Shown here one piece after another: positions 20,965 to 32,200 of a stretch of 64,000 nucleotides of DNA. The DNA is taken from the NCBI RefSeq assembly GCF_042100115.1, contig NC_091273.1, forward strand, positions 806,001-870,000. Direction: 5' to 3'. This stretch comes from Alternaria dauci. Taxonomy: Eukaryota; Ascomycota; Dothideomycetes; Pleosporales; Pleosporaceae. The first letter of the stretch is position 1; the number at the start of each line of letters is the position of its first letter. Made by a program: the position numbers and the translations under genes. The notes below the pieces were generated by a model. The model saw only the letters and a list, made by a program, of their open reading frames with translations, did no database searches and had not been told where the DNA came from.

Positions 20965-23658
20965 ATGGCCGGAATTGCCTTGCCACGACACGCGGCAACA
21001 CAGTCGCATTCTGGCATCGGCTCACCGCTCTACCAGCGTCGCCAACACTCCAATGCCGGTCCCATCGAGCTCATCCCCAACCCCGAATTCTCCTTCCCCA
21101 TGCGAGGACCAGACACCACCTCTTCAGAGCCAGCATCGACGACATCGCGCCCAATGTCGCTGCAAGCCTATCCAGCTGGACGTCGAGGCTCCATGCCGCA
21201 CCACAGACAAAAGTCAATCAATGCTCTGCCAGACTTCTCGTTCAATCCCGCAGGACCAGCCAAACCAGCCGCTGAATCATCACCACCACAGTCGCCAGCG
21301 ACGCTACCTGTACCCGTGTCTCCTTCAAAACCGACACATGGCCACAGGAGGGGTGGAAGCGAGTTCATTGGTGGTGATGTGCGACCTGGCGGCAACGCGT
21401 TGATGAGCAGCAGTCCAACAAAAGGAGAGGATGCTCTTCCTGTACCAAGCTCGACACTACGCCCTGGCCCACCAGCAGGCCGTCGCGGACACGCTCACCG
21501 TCGCTCAGGTGCCATCTCGTCTCATGACCTGACTTCGATCATGAACCCGCCTGTTCCAGCGCGGACGGGCAGTGCGCCCAACACACCTTCAGAGGGTAAT
21601 CAGTTCGCTTTCGGCCACAAGTTCAACAGATCTGTCTCGCAACCATCACTACGCGAAAACAGCGCAGAAGACGACTCGAGTGCGCGACCACCCTCAAGGG
21701 CCCGGGTTACGTTCTCCGATAGAATCGAGACCATCCGCCCCCTCTCAACCATTTCTTCCGAGACCGAAATCTCCACTCTCAGGGGACACTCGGCTGCAAA
21801 CAGCCTCTCCTCCATTGTGAGCGGCAACAGCCCAGCACCCGTTCGACCAGGACGCCCCACGCCACTTAACACGATTGGAGATGAGGACCGACCAAGCACA
21901 GCCGGAAAGGTGTTGGACCAGTTCATGGGCACCCGTCTCAATGGCGAAGTCCAGGAACGCAAGCGACCCATGTCTGCCATCTCGCCCATCTCGCCAACTG
22001 CGCCCATCCCGAAAGTGCAGGCTAAGCGACGAAGTCTCTTCCAAAAGGATTCTCGTCGCAGCGATCATTCGGTTCCCACTCTTCCTACCAGCGCTTCCGA
22101 CCCGGCACTCTCCAAGTCCTTGAATACACCTCTCGCATCACCTGCCAAGGACGAACAGTCAGAAGAAGTCATCGAGAAGCCGAAAGCAGCTTCTCGCAAG
22201 AGTGGTCGCAGGCCTCGAAAGGTCAAATCATGGGCAAACTCGATCATCACTAGAAAGGGAAAGCACAGCAAAAAGGCCAAGGGAAGGTCTCCTACACCAC
22301 CACCAAATGTGGTTATGGATTCTGAAGACTCGGATGAATCAGAGGAGATGGACTTTGAGCCCAACTTTGACGAAGACACCACCGTTACTATCGTCTCCCC
22401 CACTGAGAGTCCAGTTTCGCTACCAAAGATCGACACCAACTATGCCTCTTGGCAACCACGTGAATTGAAGCGTGTCGATTCCGACATTATGAGCCCAGTA
22501 ATCGATCTTGATGCGGCACTCGGACCTTTCAACACTCCCAACGGCACCAGTCCCCGTAACCATCAGCGGGGTTTCTCGGCCCATAGACGGGCTATGCACA
22601 GTGCTGGCGGTGTTGCGCCCTCACATCGGAGGACCGAGAGCGCGCCTGAATTAGTACCATTCGAGCATCGTCCATCGGCGATTGCGAACACCTCTACCAT
22701 GGCTGACGTGTTCGAAGAAGAGGAACCAGAAGACGACGGCCTCACTCTTGCTGTTCCAGCGAAGAGTGTCAAGACAGAGCTCGTTGCTGCAGATGCTGAA
22801 GAGCCGAAGATATCGGTTGTTGAAACAGATGCGAAGCAGGTAGGAACTGCTATCAACTGGAACTTCAACGACGGTCTTGGTATCAAGCGCACTGCTAAGC
22901 AAAACGACATTGAGTCATCCGAGCCATTGTCTCCTCGAGCAGTTCCGCCTGTTGAGTCGAGCGATAACCCAACTCAACAAACTCAAACATCAGAACCTGT
23001 CGAGGTCGTGGAAGATCACGAGGAGCCCCGAACATCATCACTCACACATTCTTCCGACTCTACCGTTACCGCTCAGCCGATTGAAGATTCGCCAAAACAT
23101 CATCAGCCCGTCATGAATCTGTCCCTTCAGTTAGGCCAACAGAGTCTTATGACACCTGACACCGTCACCTCTTCGTTTTCATCGCCAGATTGCCGATCCA
23201 GTCAGATTTCATTCGACACTGGACGTGGAGGCACGGCGGCTTCCTCAGTGACGGATTACCCTGTGATGCCTTCTCCCCGCTTCGGCGAACCTGGACCTGA
23301 AGTTCGCATCTCCACAGAGGTTCCGTCTCTGACTTCATCTAGGTCAACAATGACCAGCGCAATGCAGAACGCTTTTCCGCTTCCTAGTCCTCGTCGGTTT
23401 GGTGACCGCACGTCATCTTTGTCTTCTGATCCCAGTGAGATCGAGTCACGCCGTCGCAAGCGCTCCAGTATTGCTAGCCTGTCAAGGCTAATGGGAACTT
23501 CGTCGTCGTCCTTTAGTGAACGCAGTAAGCTTTCCATCGAGCAGCGTCCACAATCAGAACACCGCGAGCCCACCAAGGACAAAAAGAAGAAGAACATTGG
23601 AAGCAGATTGAAGAAGTTCTTCCAGCACACCAGGGACTCTTCCCCATCGAAGACCTGA
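20965..23658 (+). CDS. Large low-complexity Ser/Pro-rich fungal protein, function unknown
   Basis: An uninterrupted 897-aa frame beginning MAGIALPRHAATQSHSG in good context (ACAATGGCC). It is mostly disordered: rich in Ser, Pro, Thr and Arg, with many S/T-P and RxxS sites (RRGSMPHHRQKS, RRHRRS-like, RPMSAISPISPT) that suggest heavy phosphorylation. More ordered, conserved-looking patches are SINALPDFSFNP near residue 85, the basic RRPRKVKSWANSIITRKGK near 415, an acidic DSEDSDESEEMDFEPNFDED tract near 455, and a basic C-terminal end (KDKKKKNIGSRLKKFFQHTR). I recall related proteins in Aspergillus labelled 'cell wall proline rich protein', but no signal peptide is visible and the label looks unsafe. 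No catalytic domain was seen. It is probably an intracellular scaffold or regulator, which is inference. Confidence 0.85.
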   Translation: MAGIALPRHAATQSHSGIGSPLYQRRQHSNAGPIELIPNPEFSFPMRGPDTTSSEPASTTSRPMSLQAYPAGRRGSMPHHRQKSINALPDFSFNPAGPAKPAAESSPPQSPATLPVPVSPSKPTHGHRRGGSEFIGGDVRPGGNALMSSSPTKGEDALPVPSSTLRPGPPAGRRGHAHRRSGAISSHDLTSIMNPPVPARTGSAPNTPSEGNQFAFGHKFNRSVSQPSLRENSAEDDSSARPPSRARVTFSDRIETIRPLSTISSETEISTLRGHSAANSLSSIVSGNSPAPVRPGRPTPLNTIGDEDRPSTAGKVLDQFMGTRLNGEVQERKRPMSAISPISPTAPIPKVQAKRRSLFQKDSRRSDHSVPTLPTSASDPALSKSLNTPLASPAKDEQSEEVIEKPKAASRKSGRRPRKVKSWANSIITRKGKHSKKAKGRSPTPPPNVVMDSEDSDESEEMDFEPNFDEDTTVTIVSPTESPVSLPKIDTNYASWQPRELKRVDSDIMSPVIDLDAALGPFNTPNGTSPRNHQRGFSAHRRAMHSAGGVAPSHRRTESAPELVPFEHRPSAIANTSTMADVFEEEEPEDDGLTLAVPAKSVKTELVAADAEEPKISVVETDAKQVGTAINWNFNDGLGIKRTAKQNDIESSEPLSPRAVPPVESSDNPTQQTQTSEPVEVVEDHEEPRTSSLTHSSDSTVTAQPIEDSPKHHQPVMNLSLQLGQQSLMTPDTVTSSFSSPDCRSSQISFDTGRGGTAASSVTDYPVMPSPRFGEPGPEVRISTEVPSLTSSRSTMTSAMQNAFPLPSPRRFGDRTSSLSSDPSEIESRRRKRSSIASLSRLMGTSSSSFSERSKLSIEQRPQSEHREPTKDKKKKNIGSRLKKFFQHTRDSSPSKT

Positions 23659-25651
23659 AGTGCCATCCTCATTGCCACGACTTGCACATCTTTGGCTTTT
23701 GCCTGAATCCGACGACCTGCAGTTTGCTTTCCAGTAGCTGTATCTTGTTCATACGACATTATGGCTGTGCCTCCATGAGCACAAACATCACCTCTTTTCT
23801 CTCGCATGACTACGGAGTTTACAAGCGATGATTTTTTTTTTAATGGCGCATTACCAACCTGCGATGCATACGCGAACCGGACTTTTTCTTACTCTCATTG
23901 AACAGTATCTTTTCTATTATGAGTACTAGGAGGACGGGTATCTAGGAATCCTGCGATTTGCATGTTTGCATGGCAATGGGGCATTTTCTGGCATACTTTG
24001 ACTGGTTTCTCCAACGGCGGTACCTATACATCGACCGTGTTTTTGTTTCCTTTGCTCAAACTCTATGGGAGGGTATACTCTTGTTTATACCGCCCGCACG
24101 CTCTCTCAGAGACGTCGATACTGCTCTTTGGCAGATATGGCACGACAGGACTCTTTTCTATATTTTCTTGACAGTCATTATCACGAAAACAGTACATACA
24201 GCATGGTATGTCGAAGTAAGCTGAGATGGTGGGACATGTACTTTGAACATGGGTGAGAATCTCGTTGGGCAATGTGTACCTTGAGGTCTTGAAAATATAG
24301 ATAGTGGATTGAGCTGGATGAATGGCTGCGATCCTGAAAAAACAATCAAACTCTGAATCATACGGATGCTCTCTTGCCATGTTCTTGTGACTCATGTTGC
24401 TCGCTGTTCTACTGATTTCACCGAGATAGGCCGTTGCTTTGTGACGGCAAATCTCGCTTCGCTCATTGCTTGCTCGAGCCGTTGCAATATGTGAGTGATG
24501 CCTGTCTACTACTACCTGCTATCAACCGTCCCCGGACCTGGAGAAAGAGAGGTGGCCACCAGCTCGCGGGGGAGCCGTTATCGCGCACTGGCCTCTTTTC
24601 TCAATCAAATCGGCACCATGTGACAGCGGGACGAGGAAGTGACGAGGTTCATCTATCTGCCCCGAGCGAGCCGCCGCACTTGCATATCCCGCACTTGCTT
24701 CGTCACCGCCTGACCGATTAGAAGCGAACCGGCCGCTCGCACCTTAGTCATGCAACTGCTATTGCGTGGTCTCCATCATGCTGAAACCTGTGCGCGATCA
24801 CCGTTGTATGAGAAGGATCGGAGGTGATCATAATATCACCGGTATTATGCAGGACCGTTATTCATTTATTGTTTTTGGCGGCATGCAGGGTGTGTATAGG
24901 ACGAACGGTTGCACTGACGATCGATTTAATTGGCAGACACACATTGTCGCGCTGAGTCGAGGTGCAATACGCGGGTTACGGCGTATGCAGGTACGAGTCA
25001 AGCGAGGCGGGTTAGTGTTTCAGATTTCGAAGGCGGGATATGTAGTTCATGTGAGGGCGTTTTACTTATGGAAGCGAAGGGGTGGATGAGGCTGTGCAAG
25101 ACTGATGCTTGACCGAGCGTTGCTAGGGGAAATGGTGATGTATGATGTAAGCGTCGAGAGAGAGAGCGCCATAGAAGGCAATATGGTGCATGGCTGTAAT
25201 CAATTGACCACAGTAAGACAAAGTCGTGAGAGAGAGAAACGTGCGTCTTAATGGTCTCATGCAAGTTCTCTATAGTTGTGGGATACAAAACTGTGTAAAT
25301 CCGTTGATCCATCTTGCATGTCCATTCTAGGTACCTAGATATCGTGGTAAACCATTGTTGAACTCTGCCCAGGTGACTGTGGGCTTTCGTACATAACCTA
25401 GTATTGATCTCTGATTCTATGTTCCAATTCACTTTTCTGACAACAGCGATACTTCACCATAGAGATATCATGCTGTAGCCGTTCGTTGTCCTCAGTGATT
25501 GGAAATGTGACTAGTCTTTGTCTGTGTTAGCGTGCTTTCACAATGCGGGCAAGCTGGCATCACCGAGTACTCGAGCCCCACGCAACAGCTATACGACAGC
25601 TCCACAGCTACCTCCAAACCCTCAACCCGACACACACGGTCGCGAAGCAGT
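23659..25651. other. Intergenic between the 897-aa gene and a coiled-coil gene
   Basis: Contains the 3' UTR of the upstream gene (T/A runs near 23830) and the promoter of the gene at 25652. Open frames up to about 145 codons lack recognisable features. Confidence 0.35.
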
Positions 25652-27589
25652 ATGGCAGACGAAGAGAAAGAGAAAGCGGAGAAGATCGCGGCGGCGAAGA
25701 AGCGCGTGCGTCTTTCCCCTACACGTCCTAAACCCCTCCAAGACAGTTGCCCTTGCTCAGATGCAATTGGTACTGATTGCTCTTGGTGAACGAAGTTACA
25801 ACATGATTGCGCCTAGAAGTAGAAAACGAGCTAACAAGTGTGCAACAGTATGAACAATTGAAGAAGAAGACAAAGAAGGCGGGCGGTGGAAAGAAGAAAG
25901 AAGACAAAACTGAGGCACCCGCCGAAGCCGAAGCCTCTACCGAAGCGACAACTACCGAAGATCAGCCCGAACAAGTTGCGCCAGAACCCGTACAAGCCAC
26001 AAGCGTCGCGCCGCCGTCAGAGGAGGATGATGACGAGCCGTCAGAACTGGCTGTACCCAAGCCATCACACGGCCGCAAGCCCTCAGTCGCCGTTGAGTCG
26101 CGGCAGCGATCCGAGTCTTTCTATCGCTCGGGAGCCGCTGGTGGACCTTTGTCGCCTGGAGGAGGTGTCACAAGCGAGGTCTACCGGGAACAGGCACAAA
26201 AGATTGAGGAGCTCGAGAAAGAGAACAAAAGACTCGCGAGCGAAGTTGAAGAAAATCAGGCCAGATGGAAGAAGGGCGAAGAAGAATTGGAGGAGCTGCG
26301 AGAGAGCAGAGAAGACGTTGCCCTTGCCGTCGAGAAAGGCAAGGAGGCTGACAAACTGGTAGACACCCTAGAAAACTTAGAGATTTGGGATAGGATACTG
26401 ACATGCAGCGTAGAAAGCCGAAGTCGAGTCCCTCAAGAGACAGCTCGCGCAGGCGCAAACGCAAAGCAACAAATCTATTCGCCGTACATCGACCGCATCA
26501 CCCAGTCAGAGCGCATCTATCGATGATCTGAACGCACAAGTTGCTTCAAAATCTGCAACTATCGAATCACTGGAGCTAGAGATCTCGAACGTCAACAGGC
26601 AGCTGTCAGAGCAAACCACCAAGAACAACGAGCTTCAGTCACAGATTGCCAGCCTGGAATCCGCAGTACAAAAGGCAGAACAAGAAGCTAGCTCAACGAA
26701 GACGGAGCTAGAGGAACTCAAGGCCAGTCTGGACAAAGCTGGGGACCAGGCAGAAAAGGACGGTTCAGATCGCGACTCTGCACAGACACGCATCGCGCAA
26801 CTGGAGGCTGAGTTGGGCACAGCGAACCGCAAGGCTTCGGATTCAGTCTCGCGCGCTGAGTTGCTTGAGAAGAAGATCGAAACTCTCACACAACTGCATC
26901 GCGACAACGACACTCGGAACCAGACGCGCATACAAGAGCACAAGAAAATCGAGCGGGAGGCGACAGAACTACGGACCCGCATAACAGGCCTCAGCAACGA
27001 AAACGCGCGTCTTCGAGAGGCAGAGCAGCGCCGTCGCAAGGCAGATCTCGGCTCTATTGAAGACTCAAGCGTGCAAGAGCTCCTAGACGAAGAGCGCGAC
27101 CGCCTCCTCGCCAAGGTCCGCGAACTCGAAGAAGAAAACTTTGAACTTCGCCGAGGCGTATGGCGCGACCGTCGCCAGCAAATGCAACCTTCAATCGACG
27201 ACCAGGCCGACGCCTCACATCCCTACACCAGCACAAACAGCTTCGACGACATCGACCTCTCCGGAGCGCCATCCCGCCAAGCGCTTCCGAACCGCACACA
27301 TTCTTCTTTCCAGGACGTCATCCAATCGGGCATCTCAGCCTTCACCGGCCAGAATCCCGCGCACCGACGAAGCGATGCTGCGAGTAAGCCGAAGCCTAGG
27401 CAAGAAAGCCTGGGTAGCCTCGATGAATTCGAAATCGATGAGGATGCATTCAGACAAGCGCAGGAAGAAGAGGCCAAGAAGAGGCTTGAGAGGGTTAGGG
27501 AGGTCAAGAGGGGACTCGTGCAGTACAAGGGGTGGAGGCCAGATTTGGTGGATGTTAGGGTGGGGATGGGTGGTGTTTTTGAGATATAA
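25652..27589 (+). CDS. Coiled-coil protein (fungal 'M protein repeat' type)
   Basis: About 579 aa from three exons: 25652-25705, 25849-26358 and 26414-27589. The first intron has a CTAAC branch point 15 bases before its CAG. The product opens MADEEKEKAEKIAAAKKRYEQLKKKTKK, continues through an Ala/Glu/Pro-rich linker, and then forms long heptad-like coiled coils (KIEELEKENKRLASEVEEN; KAEVESLKRQLAQAQTQ; LRTRITGLSNENARLREAEQ; RDRLLAKVRELEEENFELRR), about residues 95-450. A conserved-looking C-terminal section follows with SFQDVIQSGISAFTGQ and FEIDEDAFRQAQEEEAKKR, ending VQYKGWRPDLVDVRVGMGGVFEI. This resembles ascomycete proteins annotated as 'M protein repeat', golgin-like tethers or scaffolds. 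That role is inference. Confidence 0.82.
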
Positions 27590-28335
27590 ATCTTGAGCTG
27601 TAGGTAGACATTAAGTCATGGGGATTGTGTATGATCAGTGCATTTAAATAGTCATGGGCGGAATGCAGATAAGAACATGGCCGTCGTTTTGGAGACGCCT
27701 TTTGTTCACTCCATATGACGCTAGATAAGATACATGGTATCGGCTCTTTTTGTGAGAACCTAACACGAGATAACAAGAGCTTTGGAGTGGCAACCAATAT
27801 CTGGGTAATAAGTCTTATGGAGGGTTTCTTTCCACAAGATGTGTGTGCTCTTGTTTCTGAGTTTTGGGTGAGCGAAGAGAATAGCGTAATGCGAAACGTT
27901 TAAACCATTCCACGAGGAAGAGAAGAGTCTTGTATTCGTCCCACAAAGAAATACTCGGACATATTCATGTCCTCTGCGCGCTTCTTCTTCTACTACTCAT
28001 GTAAGTGACTGTTTTGCTTGTTTTGCGGCGTTACTGTTGTTGATCTGCGAGCTTTCTCATTCAGCGACAAGTTTTGTGATTACCAACATAAGAGCAGATT
28101 CTCGGTTTCCTCCAACGTTGTTAGTAATTTCTTTGTCTTCCGGGGACATACAGGTGTTGCGTGGTGTTTTGGTAAGGTAAGACACCAGTAGCCTTAGCAA
28201 GGAGGAATGAGTAAATTGACGTGTGTTTTCATGTGTACTCTCCAATAGTACGAACAACATTTCTCTTTCCGGCAGAAATTCACATGTTTATCAGCTCCAA
28301 GTCATGAATGAATGCCATCGTTTTTGTAATTTTTT

Positions 28336-28372
28336 TGTCGAGCTGTCGAGCTGTCGAGCTGTCGAGCTGTCG
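28336..28372 (+). repeat. Short tandem repeat (8-bp unit)
   Basis: Four and a half perfect copies of TGTCGAGC follow a T run. On the opposite strand the unit is GCTCGACA. Non-coding as far as can be seen. Confidence 0.85.
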
Positions 28373-29280
28373 GCACGACAACCGCGAAAAGACAGAGAAA
28401 AAGAAGGATGCAGAGGAGGCGGAGAAGGCGCAGTCAAGCAGACCTTGACGACGCGTCTCTTGCCGAAGCAATTTGGATCATGTCCAGATATCTTGATCTG
28501 CTACTCCTGCATGGAGTAGTTGAGAAGAGAAGAAGTGAGCTAACTAGTTTGTTCGTATCTCAAACGGCTCAACACCACGCATTCTGTGGAACATTCTTTT
28601 CGGTAATAGAAATGATTCTTCTGGCTTCTAGTTGGGAGTAGACTTGATGAGTTTGGATATGCCCAAACTAGAGAATAGGAAGAGCGAGCAGCCAAAGTCT
28701 TCTCATCGCACTTGGGTTGACTTCGGAGTCATGGGGCCGCTGAACCAAAACTCTGGCGGATTGAATAATAATGTGGAGAGGCATTAGCGAGGAGCGGCAG
28801 CAAATGTATACATGCATACATCAAAGCTCATTCCACTTTCATCGAGTCTGTAAAGGGTGTGTTCGATTCCTTTTTTCAGTGTTTGTTTGTATGCTGACGA
28901 CTATGCTCTTCATAAGGCTCTTCTCCCAATCTTGTAGCATATCCGTATAACTAATAGAGACCATCCGTATTGCGTGCATAGCATAGGTGCGCCAGGCGTG
29001 ACATCTTTTCCCCAAGAAGTGTGCGTCACCGCGAAGGTTTACGAGAGTAACAGACGAATTCGCCATACCAACTCAGAGGAACAACTGTCCTGTAATCAAG
29101 AGACAACATATGTATAAGCGATGGAACGAGTATTTTTACTGGTTTGTTACTAATTGTGTTGGGGTATTTTCACACCCACACGTCGCCTGTAGAGGCATAT
29201 TTTGAGGTCTTTGTGCGCCTCTAGAATCGGGGCTTTATAGCGAAGGGAGACCTACAAGATGTTGAGATAAGATACCAGAG

Positions 29281-29297
29281 CTTCTTCTTCTTCTTCT
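29281..29297 (+). repeat. CTT microsatellite
   Basis: Run of CTT repeats followed by a T tract in non-coding DNA. Confidence 0.7.
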
Positions 29298-32200
29298 TTT
29301 TATGGCAACATGTTGGGTGTTTTATTCGACTCATTCAGTGTTACGTGATAACTCGCAGAGACCAAGTCATGGTCGTCCACATGCGTATAACGATTGAGCT
29401 TTTGGCCAGCTGCAAGAGCATACCATACTTGCTCTTGTAGGAGTTTAAGAAGGCCGGGTTTCTGGGGAGGTTATAGGTTCTAGGTGCTGAAGAGGCTAGA
29501 AGAGCGGTGTTCTCAGTAACAACACAACAACCCTATGAAGTTGATGGCCGTGACTTGGAGCGCAGGACTGCGCCGAAGGTCATCACAAAACTGGGAGCCA
29601 GTTTCTTTTCCTAAATGATACAGAAGTACATGTACAATAGTAGAAGAAGTAAGAAGCTCGAAAGTGGATTCATGTACATGGCGTCGCAGCCAAAACAGCA
29701 CAGCTGCAGAGGACTTGCTCTGGGAAATCAAATGAAAGTTTGAAATGAAATGATGGAGGGTGGAAGATATAGTACATTACGGTTTGGAGTGTAGAAGAAG
29801 TGCGTGGTCATGTTGCGATCTTTTTGAGAAGCATGCACGTGATGATGACGTTTCGAGTGTACGAATATGAAACAATATGGAAAGAAGCCAGATAAAGGAA
29901 CATGCAGCGCATCAAGCAATTCGAGCTGAGAAACACTTTTGTGTCTGAACACTCACTGCCGTGTAAGTAACCGATAACTTTGCATTAGTTACTAGAAGTG
30001 CTACCGCATCGTCAAGCCGATCAATGCTGCTCAAGCTTCTTGGTAGCACGCCCTTCTTCGCATTAGTCTAGGTAACACACACAAGAAACCTATGATAAGT
30101 CGCAAAATTCATCCATGACAACGAAGCAGGACGCGACTCGCTGGGTGTTATGTGCGGCCACTTCCGCTCCCAAGCTATGCCGTCATACCATCACCTGCTC
30201 CACAAGTCGATCAATCAGGCAGAACGTCCACATCCCAGATCGAAACCCTATCTCTCGCCCGAACATCGGTATACACATTCTTGCATGCGAACTCGATAAT
30301 GGTTGTGTGAAACTTGAAATCAGCACAAAAGGAGGACTTGGTGTTGCGTCAGCAGGTGCGTAACATGATGCAAGTCATACAGCAGCATGCAGGAGCTGTG
30401 AACGGTGAGCAGTGAATTGAGTCTCTGCTCGGGCTATCTCTTCTTCCACTTTGCCATCGATTTTGCCACAGATTGAAGCTGTATGTTGCAGCAAACGCGT
30501 TCGGTCGATCTATTTGCGACGATACGAATTGCCGTTTGTAAGAGATCCGCGGAATACAGCGCCGTGAGGTTACATAGCCACGGTGATGGATCCACTTGGT
30601 AGGTTCGCGGGAGGCTAGTAACCTGTTCATCTGCCGCTGTTGAGCCGTGGGCTTCTTTTCCTGGTATAGATGGGTGGATACCGTGTGGAGATCTTCTGGG
30701 GTCGCGGAGGGGAAGGGTTTTTCCCGGCCAGCGTGGGGTGCTGGGATGCAGGATGGAAAGATTATTGCCGCTATACAGAAAGGTACTTGTACGAGTTCTA
30801 CGTGAGGCAAACTGACTTTTGGAATGAAGGATAAGGCGACCGGAAATGATGGCAGCTGTCAGACGCAAAGTCAAAACCTAGACGCGCAACGCATTGGGAA
30901 CACGGGGACAGGGAATAAGTGCAGAAGGAAAGAAAGGGCATTTTAAGCGACAGGTTCGGGAGAGTCATACTACATGCGAGGATAGACCCTAGAATGTTGA
31001 GTGGCTTTTTTTTTTCAAGGAAGAGCTTGCGGCGAAGTGCTGACGCTTGCTCCATCTGCATGCTGTAGCGAATGTGAATTTGCAGAAACAGCCACCTGTA
31101 AGCCCGAATGTGGACAGACGCCCCATATAAGCCAAATAACGATTTCTCAACGCTTGCCTTGACGCCTAGGCTCAAATGTTGAAGATGCACCTCGGAACCG
31201 GGTGGGTAGAAGACCGAAAGCTTACTAGAACTGGGGGTGTCACAAGCACAACAACTTGCAGACTAAAGACGCTGTATCGGCTACCGCGGAAGAGCTCCCA
31301 CTGCGACCTATCGGAGAATAGCAAAGAAAGGTAAGCGGTAGGTTCTTCTAGGCTCCCACTTGGTGGTGAAAAGTACCGCACATTCCCATAGGATTGTTTC
31401 GTTGACAGCACGTCCGCTTGGCGCATGACGTTGATGCTATCGATTTTGCATCGCCTGACAGTCTACCAACAGAATGGATAAGATTTAGCCCAACCCGTCA
31501 GTTGCGTCTAGAGGCCAAGGTACAAAGGTCCAGTCGCAAAGCGGCGGCGGCGGATCGTAGGAAGCGGCGAGGTACGTACCAAGCGTGCACGTGAGACGCA
31601 GACTACTGCAATCCTAGCGTCGCTGGAATCGCGCATTGAAATCCACCAGATCTAGCTTCTCACGGTAGTCTGCAGTAAGTAAAAGGCTAGGCGTCAGCAT
31701 CATTGCGTTATATTTGGGCGCTCAACGTCGAGCCTCGAACGACTGTTATAGTGTGGGGTGATTGCGGGCGTTGCCAGTGACTGCCAGAAGCGAAATGAAA
31801 ATTAGAACAAGAGAGGGTAGCAAGTCCAAGGCGAGATACGGGGTTGGTATTCTCCCTCCAGGATGTTGTAACGTTGCGTGCAATTAGAGTGGAACACACC
31901 ATGCTTTTGCTTCGCATGTATGCTGATCTGTTGTGTATTTGTCTTTACCGTGCTTCCAGGACCAGCTTTCGCTCTTGTCGCTCCGAACAGCTCCCTGTAC
32001 GAATGGTAACGGGAGAGGGTTCATGCCTCGCGGATGCAGGAGCGTGATAGGTGGAGCTGCAGGGCGCAACAGTTCTGGCGGTTCGCAGACCTCGAGATGA
32101 AGTACGAGGGGCAAGTGTCTGGAAGAGCGCGCCGGAATAGCCTCATTGGGCTAGCGTGCGTCATCGGTTCGAGCGGGCTGTCACTTGAAGCGAACGGGAA

